From the NCBI RefSeq assembly GCF_001308875.1, contig NZ_KQ465129.1, positions 1 through 64,000 of the forward strand: a DNA stretch of 64,000 bases. The letters run 5' to 3'. Shown here piece after piece: positions 50,825-60,057 of the stretch; positions within the stretch are counted from its first letter, which is position 1, and the number at the start of each line of letters is the position of its first letter. The notes beneath the pieces were generated by a model. That model was not told the DNA's origin and did not search any database. It was given only the letters and a program-made list of their open reading frames with translations. The stretch comes from Lysinibacillus sp. ZYM-1 (GTDB lineage Bacteria; Bacillota; Bacilli; Bacillales_A; Planococcaceae). The translations under genes were made by a program, and so were the position numbers.

Positions 50825-52384
50825 TTAAATTATTTTTTTAATATCATTTTTTTGCATTTCTATAGGCTTCTCATAATTTGTTCGAACGACCTCTATTTGT
50901 GACACTTTAGAAGTCGTGTCCTTATGCCATGTTGTTGTCTGAACATGTCTTTGAACAAACAATTGACTGTTTTCCTGTATCACTGCAGGAGCCTTAACTG
51001 CACTTAAATCTGTATCACGTATCTCTAATAAAGATTTATTGGACAATGCTAAAAAAGGTCGTGCCGCTTCGTCTACTTTACAATGCTCGATACGTCCCAT
51101 CGACCGATCTGACCACATAATAGCATATGGACTATCCTGACAATCTTTGAAATAGCTGTTGGCTACCTCAAAAATAGCATCAATACAAGTTATCCCATTC
51201 CCTCTCATTTGTTCAAACGTACAATGCTGTGTAAATAAACGAGCATTGTTGATGTAAACATGATGGCTTTCCAGTTCTCGAATGTTTGTATGTTGAAGCA
51301 TGATCTTGGCATGATCATTGCCATAAATGCCACCTGATTGCCCAAATTGAATGGTAGATTGGCGGAGCTGCAGCCCACTTGCATCCACAATGAAATGAAA
51401 TTGCTGGTGGTTTTGAATTTGACATTGGGTCATGGAAACATCTGCTTCATCCACTATGGAAATACCAACGGCCATTCCATTACGTACGTGACATTTGCGA
51501 AACTCAGCCTTACTATTTTCTATTAACACTTGAGCTTTCACATGACGATTAAACTGACAATCATATAACTTAGCTTCTGTTTTTTCACCAAGATAAAGCC
51601 CGTGTCCTTGCCCATCTGAAAAAATAGAATCAGATAACATGCACTCACTACGATGCACGATCATATTGGTGTCATGATGATTCTTAATTTCACAGCCATC
51701 CATTCGTAAAACAGTACCGTCAAATAATTGAACCCCAACCCCTTGCCCTTGATGAATCAGGCAATTGGTCATCGCTAGCTCACTATTCGCCGCTACAATT
51801 TGTTCTTTATCATGACCATGAATTTCACAATCCTCCATCACCATCTTCACATGACGTATCGCGAAAATACCATGTTTCTTCCCTTCCAGCAGCAGACAAT
51901 TGCTTAAAGTCATTTCACAGTTTTGCGCAATAATTTGAGCCTTCGCATGGCGCTCCAGCGTTGTATCAACGAGAATAACACTGGAACCATTCGCAACACG
52001 CAGACCAAAATGATTCAGTGGAGTAGCAAGGACAGCACAATTTTGCATCAGCAAACTACCATAGCTCACCATAATCTGTGTACGAATCAATTGCTCCTCG
52101 ATAATACAATTTTCTAACTGTAAATCGCCTTTCACATAGAGTCCTTGCCCTTGGCGAAAACGTAAATTACGCATATCCACATGGGTTTGATAGCGAATAA
52201 AAACGCCACCTTTAATCGTTACATGACCAACCCCATACAATGTCAGTCGCTTTGAAATGTCCAAGCTCTCCTCATAAATGCCATCCCGAATTTCAATCAT
52301 ATCCCCAGGCGCAGCCTCTTCAATTGCCTGCCCAATGCTTTGATAACGATGCATAATACTTCTCTTCACTACAAGTGTTGCCAT
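50825..52384 (-). CDS. right-handed parallel beta-helix protein (pectin-lyase-like)
   Basis: 519 aa. The head (SIGQAIEEAAPGDMIEIRDG IYEESLDI) is the usual cap of a parallel beta-helix; about fifteen rungs of some 23 aa follow, many with an L-x-x-C or M-x-x-C position (LQLENCIIEEQ, LSNCLLLEGKKHGIF, MDGCEIKNHHD) and recurring HGI/VGV turns. No signal peptide or membrane helix. Catalytic pectinase residues are not evident, so it may be a structural or binding protein. GAGGAG precedes the ATG. Confidence 0.85.
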   Translation of the reverse strand: MATLVVKRSIMHRYQSIGQAIEEAAPGDMIEIRDGIYEESLDISKRLTLYGVGHVTIKGGVFIRYQTHVDMRNLRFRQGQGLYVKGDLQLENCIIEEQLIRTQIMVSYGSLLMQNCAVLATPLNHFGLRVANGSSVILVDTTLERHAKAQIIAQNCEMTLSNCLLLEGKKHGIFAIRHVKMVMEDCEIHGHDKEQIVAANSELAMTNCLIHQGQGVGVQLFDGTVLRMDGCEIKNHHDTNMIVHRSECMLSDSIFSDGQGHGLYLGEKTEAKLYDCQFNRHVKAQVLIENSKAEFRKCHVRNGMAVGISIVDEADVSMTQCQIQNHQQFHFIVDASGLQLRQSTIQFGQSGGIYGNDHAKIMLQHTNIRELESHHVYINNARLFTQHCTFEQMRGNGITCIDAIFEVANSYFKDCQDSPYAIMWSDRSMGRIEHCKVDEAARPFLALSNKSLLEIRDTDLSAVKAPAVIQENSQLFVQRHVQTTTWHKDTTSKVSQIEVVRTNYEKPIEMQKNDIKKII

Positions 52385-52490
52385 TTACACACTCCTCAGC
52401 CTAAAAATGATCATATCCTATTTATATACCGAACAGGCTTGTGGTTATTCAATTTTGTGTAAAATTACTGGATTATGCTGTGTTTAGAGG

Positions 52491-52586
52491 ATGAAGATTG
52501 AAAATTTAATGACGGTTTGCAACCGTAAAGGAAAGCCACTATTTAAAATGCGTGCGGATCGTAAAAAACCAGCAATGATCGTATAA
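52491..52586 (+). CDS. possible 31-aa basic peptide
   Basis: MKIENLMTVCNRKGKPLFKM... ending KKPAMIV; composition is gene-like but AGAGG directly abuts the ATG, and the end lies in the terminator arm of the convergent gene. Could be the tail of a lost gene. Confidence 0.25.
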   Translation: MKIENLMTVCNRKGKPLFKMRADRKKPAMIV

Positions 52587-52604
52587 CTAAGATCATTGCT
52601 GGTT
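52563..52604 (-). terminator. terminator of SLH/His-rich gene
   Basis: aaccagcaatgatc (52567-52580) and gatcattgctggtt (52591-52604), 14-bp perfect stem, T6 on the minus strand. Confidence 0.85.
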
Positions 52605-52617
52605 CTTATCATCTCTA

Positions 52618-53571
52618 TTATTTTTTTCGTTTTACAAAAACAAAGGCGAAAATAGCTGCGAGGACAACTAGGATGGCTATGATCCACACTGTGCTTGAGT
52701 TAGATGATGTCTTATCATCTGTAGCTGTTTTCTGCTCTTCTCTTGGTGTTGCATTCGATGACTGCACTTCTTTGGTGTCATCTGTAGCCACTTGCGCAGA
52801 ACTGATTTGCACATATTGGAGTGTGGCCGCATTAGATGCTGGCGCATCATGGCTGTCTCCATGGCCTTCTTCATGCTCACCATGTCCTTCTTCTTGATCG
52901 CTATCATGACCATGATGGTGATTGCCTGCTGTCGTAAAAATAGAACGTTCTAGTTGTTGACCTACCCAGCTTTTTGCATCAGTTGAATCGGCAAAGATGC
53001 GAGGGTGTCCTGACAGCATATACGTTTCACCGTCAATGATGATTCCAGTTTCGTCACCTGTAACAACATCTTCAATCGTACCAGTTGGACCTTCAGAAAA
53101 GCCGCCCATTTGAGGAAGCATGTGGCCGCCCATGTCATAGGACAAGTGTTCCGTTAAGAAGGTAATATACTCTTCTTTCGTCATTGTTGCATCCGGGTTT
53201 TCTAATTCGAGTTTCTGATGAAAAAGTGCAGTATTAATTTCCTTGTACGTAATGTCTCCATCTAAGGAAGAAACGTAGTCCTCCTTTTGTGCTGCTTGAG
53301 CTAATTCATCTACTGTTGCTCCCTCAAGTCCAAAGAAGCCACCTACCCAGCTTGCAAAATCTTTGCGTGATAAGTTGTCAGTTGGGTTTAGGGCCATATC
53401 TTTGCCATTATACCCAAGAAGCCCAATACTATGTAACACCATAATGTCCTGAATATTTGAGGCTGTTTCAGGGACATCCGTAAACAGTGTACTTTTATCC
53501 ATCGTATGGGCATAGGCAACAGGTGCCATGAATAAAGTACTCATTAGTAATAAAAGTAAATATTTTCTCAA
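52618..53571 (-). CDS. surface protein with SLH-like repeats, His-rich segment and C-terminal membrane anchor
   Basis: 317 aa from TTG 53571 (GAAGGTGG). Signal peptide ending AYA (residue 21), SLH-like segments (FTDVPETASNIQDIMVLHSI, NLSRKDFASWVGGFFGLEG), a probable metal-binding segment rich in His (HHHGHDSDQEEGHGEHEEGH), a Ser/Thr linker and a final helix plus KRKK. Likely fixed in the membrane with its domains in the wall; metal or S-layer related role is inference. Confidence 0.8.
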   Translation of the reverse strand: MRKYLLLLLMSTLFMAPVAYAHTMDKSTLFTDVPETASNIQDIMVLHSIGLLGYNGKDMALNPTDNLSRKDFASWVGGFFGLEGATVDELAQAAQKEDYVSSLDGDITYKEINTALFHQKLELENPDATMTKEEYITFLTEHLSYDMGGHMLPQMGGFSEGPTGTIEDVVTGDETGIIIDGETYMLSGHPRIFADSTDAKSWVGQQLERSIFTTAGNHHHGHDSDQEEGHGEHEEGHGDSHDAPASNAATLQYVQISSAQVATDDTKEVQSSNATPREEQKTATDDKTSSNSSTVWIIAILVVLAAIFAFVFVKRKK

Positions 53572-53644
53572 AATGATTCCACCTTCCAATACAGAAGTAT
53601 ACAGGGTAAATGTGATGGAAGTTTGAAATTAATGAGGCAAAATA

Positions 53645-55327
53645 CTACAGTTTAAATCGTCGAATCAAATCATTTAATTGTTCTGCCATTTTCGCTAAAT
53701 GCTCGGCACTATGTTTAATTTCCTCCATTGAGCTTGCAGCCTGTTCAACAGTTGCGGATGTTTCCTGTATGCCTGCTGCTGACTGTTCAGAGATTGCAGC
53801 CATTTCATCTACTGACTGACTAATCGTGACAGTATTGTGAACGACCTCATTTAGCTCGGATGACACGCCTTCAATATTTGCAGCTATGGCATCGATTGCG
53901 TCTGCAATATGATGAAATGTTGAATTGGTCGTCGCAATTTGAACAGTCCCTTTTTCTACTTCGCCATATCCCTGTTCAAGAGAAGCCGTTACCCTATTAG
54001 AATCATCCTGAATTTTACTTACAATATTCGTAATATCATCAACAGAAAATGCCACTTGCTCGGCTAATTTTAGGACCTCATCGGCCACCACGGCAAATCC
54101 TTTCCCTTGTTGTCCAGCTCGGGCTGCTTCAATTGCTGCGTTCAATGCAAGTAAATTCGTTTGCGCTGCAATGTCTTGAATGACAGCAACAAGCTTAGAA
54201 ATTTCTTGTGTTTGTTTGCTTAATCCATCTACCTGATCAACCGCATCTTTCACAATACGTTGAATAGCTCCCATCTGCTTAGTGGAGGCGGTCATAAAGT
54301 TTCGCCCTTCTTCGGTTAAAGCTTTGACATCCTGAGAATAGTGCTGAATGTCTTTATTGCTTTGATGAACAGCAGTTACTTTTCCAGCAAAGTTGTTCAT
54401 GGAGGTAGCGACATCTGCCGTATGACTGGCCTGCACATCTGTACCACTCGCAATTTCTGTCATAGTAGTTACAATTTGCTCTGTGCCTGTCTTTACTTCT
54501 GATGTGGATTGCAATAGTTCCTCACTATGGGCCGCCACGTCATTCGATACCGTTTGAATATGCTTCAATAAGCGATTCAAAATGTCCGCCATTGTATTGG
54601 TCGCCTCCATCAGCTGGCCCACCTCATCTTTTGACTGAATCTGTAAAGGAGGATCGCTTAAATCACCGTTAGTCATACGTTGCATTCGCTCAGTCAATGT
54701 AATAATGGGTCTCGAAATACCGCGAGCACTTAATAGCTCAACAATTATAGCAATAACAAAAATGAATACACCTACGACAATGGCAATTAGCTGCTTATTT
54801 TCCCCTGCAACGATCATGTCAGCGCCTACCTCATTGATGGTTTGCTTACGTTGCTCTGCTAAACCCTCATAGCCTTCACGAATGGTCGTTGCCGTTGCAT
54901 CCATTTTCGTTAAGTTTTGGATAGCAAGATCCTTATTGCCCTTGTCATAAACGGCAAATACTTGTTGTTCAATATAGCGATTCCATTCCTTCGCCTTATC
55001 TGCAAATTTGCCAAATTCCCCTGAGCTTGTTAAGGCTAATCGTTGTTCTTCGTTCTTTGCTGCACGTGCTACATTATCATGAAAAATAGCTTTGTACTTT
55101 TCATCGCCAGACAATACATACCCTCTAGCTGCAGCTATTCTTAAGTCAATGGTTTGCGCTTGCTCGTAATCTGTGGTTAATAGTTGTAATTCTTGCTGAA
55201 CAATTTGTTCTGTCGCATTGTTACTTTGCTTAATGGCAAAATAGTTGTACACGATGTATAACCCCATTATCGTAATAACAATGCTAAAGGAAAAAACAAT
55301 TCTTCTACTAATTGTTTTGAATGACAT
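53645..55327 (-). CDS. methyl-accepting chemotaxis protein
   Basis: 560 aa: helix 1 (residues 10-30), four-helix-bundle extracellular sensor, helix 2 (about 183-203), HAMP (about 204-257), then a long signalling coiled coil with hairpin tip [20 protein letters not shown]. After VADE the usual Arg is Leu (VLKLAEQ). Signals to CheA/CheW. No chemotaxis gene is adjacent. AAGGAG precedes ATG 55327. Confidence 0.95.
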   Translation of the reverse strand: MSFKTISRRIVFSFSIVITIMGLYIVYNYFAIKQSNNATEQIVQQELQLLTTDYEQAQTIDLRIAAARGYVLSGDEKYKAIFHDNVARAAKNEEQRLALTSSGEFGKFADKAKEWNRYIEQQVFAVYDKGNKDLAIQNLTKMDATATTIREGYEGLAEQRKQTINEVGADMIVAGENKQLIAIVVGVFIFVIAIIVELLSARGISRPIITLTERMQRMTNGDLSDPPLQIQSKDEVGQLMEATNTMADILNRLLKHIQTVSNDVAAHSEELLQSTSEVKTGTEQIVTTMTEIASGTDVQASHTADVATSMNNFAGKVTAVHQSNKDIQHYSQDVKALTEEGRNFMTASTKQMGAIQRIVKDAVDQVDGLSKQTQEISKLVAVIQDIAAQTNLLALNAAIEAARAGQQGKGFAVVADEVLKLAEQVAFSVDDITNIVSKIQDDSNRVTASLEQGYGEVEKGTVQIATTNSTFHHIADAIDAIAANIEGVSSELNEVVHNTVTISQSVDEMAAISEQSAAGIQETSATVEQAASSMEEIKHSAEHLAKMAEQLNDLIRRFKL

Positions 55328-55487
55328 CTGCAAAAACTCCTTATTTTCCGAATCTATTCCATAAAAAGTAATCTACCATTTTAAAAGAAAGATTGGTGGC
55401 TTTAGGAATTTTTGCTATATTTCCAGAAATAACTTGGTCAATTTTGTGTATTTTATAGCATCTTTCACCATGAGCAATTTGTACTAA

Positions 55488-55925
55488 TCAATCCCATGCA
55501 TGAAACATTACATCTCCAATTGTTTGACTTTTGAAATAAGTAATGTATTTCCATTCCATCGCAGAAAGACTATGTAATGCTTGATCCTTCTTCACTAACG
55601 TATTCAGGGTTGTCGCTTCCAAACATTTGCGCATCGGAAAATATTTGTGTAGCTGTGGCCTCGATAAAAAGGCAAAGCTAAGCCCTTCATCCAATTTTGC
55701 AAAAGCAATATACGGCATCCATCGATGGTGAAGAATTGTCACCATCTCCCCGTCTATTTCCACCACTGCTTGCATGTAGACAAAATGCAGTGGATCGATA
55801 AATTGCCGTACTTTCGCTCGCTGTTCACTTGTTGCTAAATGATACACCATCGACTGAAACATCCGCATATCCTGCTCGATTAAATGATCGGCGTCAAAGC
55901 CGGTAATTCCTTTTGTTAATCGCAA
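55488..55925 (-). CDS. hypothetical protein
   Basis: 145 aa soluble protein (EQDMRMFQSMVYHLATSEQR, VEIDGEMVTILHHRWMPYIA). TTG start behind AAAGGAGTGA. No family recognised. Confidence 0.65.
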   Translation of the reverse strand: MRLTKGITGFDADHLIEQDMRMFQSMVYHLATSEQRAKVRQFIDPLHFVYMQAVVEIDGEMVTILHHRWMPYIAFAKLDEGLSFAFLSRPQLHKYFPMRKCLEATTLNTLVKKDQALHSLSAMEWKYITYFKSQTIGDVMFHAWD

Positions 55926-56010
55926 CCAATCACTCCTTTATGTTTGCCTCTATATGGACCTTCTATTTTGAATAACCTTATCCCTTCCAAAATGTTCAAA
56001 TTTCTAAGAT

Positions 56011-56169
56011 TTATGGCAGATTCTTTGCCAGCTCGAGGAAAAATATAAAACGGTGCCCTTACTGCGTTTTTATCAGGACTACTCCGTCAAAGATATTGCT
56101 GCGATTTTGCAATGTCCTGAGGGCACTGTGAAAACACAGATTCGACGGGGTTTGCTAGCTTTACGATAA
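56011..56169 (+). pseudogene. C-terminal remnant of an ECF sigma factor
   Basis: Open frame with no start reads LEEKYKTVPLLRFYQDYSVK, DIAAILQCPEGTVKTQIRRG LLALR, stop: a complete sigma region 4 helix-turn-helix. Region 2 is missing. It is followed at sigma/anti-sigma spacing by the stub at 56192. Confidence 0.75.
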
Positions 56170-56191
56170 CAATCAAAAGAAGGAGCTCGAA

Positions 56192-56230
56192 GTGGACTTC
56201 GAAAAAATTAAATTAGAGAAACCAAAATAA
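56192..56230 (+). pseudogene. stub of the cognate anti-sigma gene
   Basis: GAAGGAG precedes GTG; 12 codons MDFEKIKLEKPK then TAA. The spacing after the sigma remnant and the charged start suggest the head of a truncated anti-sigma gene. Confidence 0.45.
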
Positions 56231-56257
56231 AAACGCACCTCAAAGTATTGGGGTGCG
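56231..56257 (-). terminator. terminator of yjdIJ operon
   Basis: cgcacc/ggtgcg stem with inner pairing; T5 on the minus strand. Confidence 0.7.
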
Positions 56258-56267
56258 ACTGCTTGTT

Positions 56268-56537
56268 TTAGCCTAACAATTCTTGATATTCAGGATGCTT
56301 TTCGAACTCAGCCTTTGCGAAAGGACATAAAGGGATGACTTGTAATTTTTCTTTTTTCGCATATTCGACAGCGGCTTTGACCAATTGCTGTCCGACATTT
56401 TGGCCTCTTAGATGCTCGCCTACATGTGTATGGTCGAGAATGATACGAGTTTCCCCTACACGCACGAAGTGTACCTCTGCCTCGCTATTTTCTTCGTTTC
56501 CGATATAAAATGATTGGCTACCTTGTTTAATTTCCAT
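56268..56537 (-). CDS. YjdJ-like small GNAT acetyltransferase
   Basis: 89 aa single-domain N-acetyltransferase (PF14542 type): ILDHTHVGEHLRGQNVGQQLV and a Cys in VIPLCPFAKAEFEKHPEY. AAAGGAG precedes the ATG. It starts 14 bp after the YjdI-like ferredoxin gene, the same pairing as yjdI-yjdJ of E. coli. Confidence 0.88.
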   Translation of the reverse strand: MEIKQGSQSFYIGNEENSEAEVHFVRVGETRIILDHTHVGEHLRGQNVGQQLVKAAVEYAKKEKLQVIPLCPFAKAEFEKHPEYQELLG

Positions 56538-56551
56538 GGCATGATGCTCCT

Positions 56552-56758
56552 TTAAATTTCATATTTTAATGCGCCACTTGGACATCGATTGATAACTTCT
56601 TCTACATTTTTCACATCTGCTTGATCTGGTGCGATCCAAGGTTTTGCATTGACATTGAACACCTCTGGCAGGCCTTTCACACATTCAGCTGCATGTTGAC
56701 ACATGTCTTTGTCAAAATAAACTGTTATTTTTTCTCCTTTGTATGCACGGTAACCCAT
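56552..56758 (-). CDS. YjdI-like iron-sulfur protein (Fer4_19)
   Basis: 68 aa. Cys residues in DMCQHAAECVKGLP and NRCPSGAL fit a divergent one-cluster ferredoxin, the Fer4_19 pattern. GAGGGGG precedes the ATG. Operon with the small acetyltransferase; function of the pair unknown. Confidence 0.85.
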   Translation of the reverse strand: MGYRAYKGEKITVYFDKDMCQHAAECVKGLPEVFNVNAKPWIAPDQADVKNVEEVINRCPSGALKYEI

Positions 56759-56806
56759 ACCAAATGCCCCCTCATTTTTCCTTCTTCATTACCCCAAATG
56801 ATGGTC

Positions 56807-58066
56807 CTATAAACCATCAAATAGTGCATAAGAATCTCGTTTCTCTTTAGCGACATATAAAGCTTGATCTGCTTTTCGCACTAATACTTTTACATTATCA
56901 CCGTCTTTGGGGAACAGAGAGACACCAAAACTTGTCGTGACAGAAAATACATGCTGATGAATGATGTAAGGTTCTTTCAAATGAAAAAAAACTCGCCGCA
57001 TAATATTTTCAATTTCCTCTTCGTTCTGGACATCACTTAGAAATACTAGAAACTCGTCCCCGCCGATACGACAAATAATATCATCTTTTCGCAAAGAATG
57101 ACATAGTTTGTCAGCAAACTGCTTTAATAACTCGTCTCCAACATCATGACCAAACTCATCATTTATTCTTTTAAATTTATCCATATCCAGATAGAGGATG
57201 GCAAACTGGGTGTGATGATTGGCTGCCCTTTTTATTATTTGTTCTACATGTTCTAAAAAGAACCTTCTGTTTACTAATCCTGTTAATGGATCGTGATAAG
57301 CCATATATTCGAGTTGATCTTGATAATTTTTCTTGAGGGTAATATCTCTTACTAACCATTGATTCACAAATTTTTCATTAAAGATCGTAGGCATGACAGA
57401 AATTTCTGCCCAAAAAACATGACCATCCACTCGTTGTACTTTTTCGACAATGGTAACTTTATCTTCTTTTGCCTGATAAACCTTTTCCTGCAAAGATTGT
57501 TGATCGGTACTTCTTAGCAAATCCCATAAGTTGTTTTTGACGAACATATTTGGATTATTTCCACCGAGCATGTTGATCCCTGGTTTATTGACATATAAAA
57601 TAAGCCCATCTTGTTCAACAATTAGCGCATCAGGAATCATTTCCACTAAATTTTGATAGCATTCTTTATTCGCTTGTAGCTTTTGTTGAATGATTATTTG
57701 CTCGGTAAAATCCTTATACATTCCTACAGCCAATATATCCTTTGAATGGACTGCTTTGTAGGAAGCTAAAATTTTCAGGATTTGACCATCCTTACGTTTT
57801 CTTTCCGTAACATAATACGTAATATTTTTACCTAATCTCAATTTTTCTAACGTTTTTTGAGCATCTATATACGAACATTTTGTAAAGATAGGCGAGATAT
57901 GTTGATTTTCTAAATCTTCTTTATCCCAGCCTAAAATCGAAGTAAAGGCCGGATTCGCTTTCATAATTTGGCCGTCATAACCAATCGTAAAAATAGCATC
58001 ATTCGTATTATTCCAAACTAATTCCAACAACTGTCTATCCACATGGACATCATATTTTAAGGGCAT
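56807..58066 (-). CDS. PAS-PAS-GGDEF diguanylate cyclase
   Basis: 419 aa soluble: PAS 1 (residues 12-125), PAS 2 (about 136-250), GGDEF (about 260-419). Active site IGGDEF is intact and an RKDD I-site lies five residues before it, so product inhibition by c-di-GMP is expected. No membrane helix; the PAS ligand is unknown. AGGAGGG precedes the ATG. Confidence 0.95.
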   Translation of the reverse strand: MPLKYDVHVDRQLLELVWNNTNDAIFTIGYDGQIMKANPAFTSILGWDKEDLENQHISPIFTKCSYIDAQKTLEKLRLGKNITYYVTERKRKDGQILKILASYKAVHSKDILAVGMYKDFTEQIIIQQKLQANKECYQNLVEMIPDALIVEQDGLILYVNKPGINMLGGNNPNMFVKNNLWDLLRSTDQQSLQEKVYQAKEDKVTIVEKVQRVDGHVFWAEISVMPTIFNEKFVNQWLVRDITLKKNYQDQLEYMAYHDPLTGLVNRRFFLEHVEQIIKRAANHHTQFAILYLDMDKFKRINDEFGHDVGDELLKQFADKLCHSLRKDDIICRIGGDEFLVFLSDVQNEEEIENIMRRVFFHLKEPYIIHQHVFSVTTSFGVSLFPKDGDNVKVLVRKADQALYVAKEKRDSYALFDGL

Positions 58067-58114
58067 ATATTTTCCCTCCTACTTAGAATGCTAAAGTAGA
58101 AATCTGTAGTATTG

Positions 58115-59056
58115 TTATTCAATAGGTGTTAATTTTTCTTCAATTTCCTGACGTCGTTCCTCTAGAAATGGTGGCAAATCTAACTGTGTTCCTAAATCCT
58201 CCACAGAAGTATCCACGACAAAGCCCGGACCATCTGTAGCAAGTTCAAATATTATGCCATGTGATTCTTTCATGTAAATACTTGAAAAATAATAGCGATC
58301 CGCTTTTTTAATGATGGGAAAGCCAAATTCTTGAATTCTTTGTTCCCACTGCTCAAGCTCTTCCTTATCTTTCACACGGATTGCTAAATGATGGACACTA
58401 CCTCTTCCAGGCTTTTCTTTAGGACCATCCTGTTCGACTATGACAATTTGCCCTTGTAACTGTCCTTCTTCTGCTTGAAAAATAGCTTCAGCTGCAGATC
58501 TTGATCGTTCTATGTAGCCAAACAATTGCACCAATGTTTTCTCAGCATCGTCTAAAGAACGAACAGTTAACTCCACAGGTCCCATCCCTAAAATTTGATG
58601 GGCCATTTCTACAGATGAATCTTGCCACTTTGTCCATTCTTGTGGAATAGACTTATCTTGGTTATTTAAAAACACTAAGCGTAGTCCATCTGGGTCCTCA
58701 AAATGTATAGCATCAGTATCACCATATGTTGTTATATCACTGTGTTCGATATGAAATTCATCTAATCTATTTTTCCAGTACACTAAACTATCGTAAGAAG
58801 GAATAAGTAAACCAATTCTTGTTATCGCATCAGTACCGCGGTGTGTACGACCAGCGTGCGATAATTCAAAAAATGTTAGGCCTGTACCAGGACTACCTGT
58901 CAAATCACCATAAAATAAATGATACATACTTGGATCATCTTGGTTGACTGTTTTTTTCACTCGACGAAGTCCTAAAATATGATTGTAAAACTGATGATTT
59001 TCATGAGCATTTTTGGTAATCATTGAAATATGATGGTGTCCTGCGATCTTTAACAT
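58115..59056 (-). CDS. ring-cleaving dioxygenase, MhqO-like glyoxalase-fold protein
   Basis: 313 aa with two VOC domain pairs: GHHHISMITKNAHENHQFYN at the start, MGPVELTVRSLDDAEKTL at 157, RGSVHHLAIRVKD near 217 and SHGIIFELATDGPGF with a Glu ligand. This is the MhqA/MhqO family linked to quinone and catechol detoxification. An MhqR-like operator lies at 59132-59164. AGGAGAAATT precedes the ATG. Confidence 0.9.
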   Translation of the reverse strand: MLKIAGHHHISMITKNAHENHQFYNHILGLRRVKKTVNQDDPSMYHLFYGDLTGSPGTGLTFFELSHAGRTHRGTDAITRIGLLIPSYDSLVYWKNRLDEFHIEHSDITTYGDTDAIHFEDPDGLRLVFLNNQDKSIPQEWTKWQDSSVEMAHQILGMGPVELTVRSLDDAEKTLVQLFGYIERSRSAAEAIFQAEEGQLQGQIVIVEQDGPKEKPGRGSVHHLAIRVKDKEELEQWEQRIQEFGFPIIKKADRYYFSSIYMKESHGIIFELATDGPGFVVDTSVEDLGTQLDLPPFLEERRQEIEEKLTPIE

Positions 59057-59131
59057 CTAAAATTTCTCCTATCTGTTACGCTTTTAGAATTTAGGGTTTG
59101 TCAATACTGCGAGATCATTCACATAAAAATA

Positions 59132-59164
59132 TATCTCGAATTAATTTATCTTTAATTCGAGATA
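59132..59164. promoter_or_regulatory. MhqR-like operator
   Basis: tatctcgaatta (59132-59143) and taattcgagata (59153-59164), 12-bp perfect arms with a 9-bp spacer, 76-108 bp upstream of the dioxygenase start. The half-site ATCTCGAAT equals that of the Bacillus subtilis MhqR operator as known. Confidence 0.65.
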
Positions 59165-59218
59165 ATAATAACATGATTTATTATTAGTAGTCAATACTTC
59201 TAAATGGTAAGTTTTTCA

Positions 59219-59944
59219 CTATAAAAAAAACATTATTTCCTGAAGGATTTCATCTTGTTCCCTACCTAATGTCATTAAATGTTTGGAGTTTTCAAAGCCT
59301 CTTTTGACCTTTTTAGTAGAATGAACATGCTGATAGATAACTTCAGCACTGTGCGCGTATAAGTCCTCGTCTCTTTCACCGTAGAAAATAGCAATGGGAA
59401 TCGTGATTTTATCAAGCTGTTGCATCGTTTCTCTAATAAAATGCTGAAATGCAATCATAGAGTCCAATGGCATATCGTTAAAAGGCTGCATTTCATTTGA
59501 AATTTCAGACGCTGATTTCCCCTCGATATTTTTATAATTATAGGCATAATCAATGATTCTTTGTTTTAATTGTGCTGGCTCCTTATCAATTGGTACCGAC
59601 ATAATAATGATTTGCTCTAGCTTTTCTAATTGTGCAAGCCTCAATGTGAAAATACCACCAATGGATAAGCCGATTACGGAGATCTTTTGATAGCCCTCAT
59701 TCCGCAAAAATTGGTGGGCTTTCACCACATCTTGCCACCAGTCCTCAACATCGTACTGTAATAACGGTTCTGGAATATGACCATGACCTCTGTATAGTGG
59801 TACATAACATGTATAACCCTTTTCGTGTAGCTTCGTCGCAACTTTCTTCATATCTCTTGTATGACTTGTAAAGGAGTGTAAAAGTAATATTGCGTGTTCA
59901 TTTCCTTTGAAGTATATTTCTTTAGCCGGTAGAATAGTAAGCAC
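59219..59944 (-). CDS. alpha/beta hydrolase (Est30-type carboxylesterase)
   Basis: 241 aa. Oxyanion region LLLHSFTSHTRDM, nucleophile elbow GLSIGG, Asp in YGERDEDLY and His in SKHLMTLG complete the triad; close to monoglyceride-lipase/Est30 carboxylesterases. GTG 59944 is 10 bases after AAAGG; a GTG at 59965 has no site. Confidence 0.85.
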   Translation of the reverse strand: MLTILPAKEIYFKGNEHAILLLHSFTSHTRDMKKVATKLHEKGYTCYVPLYRGHGHIPEPLLQYDVEDWWQDVVKAHQFLRNEGYQKISVIGLSIGGIFTLRLAQLEKLEQIIIMSVPIDKEPAQLKQRIIDYAYNYKNIEGKSASEISNEMQPFNDMPLDSMIAFQHFIRETMQQLDKITIPIAIFYGERDEDLYAHSAEVIYQHVHSTKKVKRGFENSKHLMTLGREQDEILQEIMFFL

Positions 59945-59977
59945 AAAATCAGAACCTTTCTTCACGTTGATAATAAT

Positions 59978-60009
59978 AGAAGGTAGCCTCTTTTTTACGG
60001 CTACCTTCT
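59978..60009. terminator. hairpin between hydrolase and DUF981 gene
   Basis: agaaggtagcc (59978-59988) and ggctaccttct (59999-60009) with a T-rich loop. Confidence 0.6.
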
Positions 60010-60057
60010 TGTTGTTATTTATATCATAATCGTAGAACGGACTCCACTAAATCCTTA

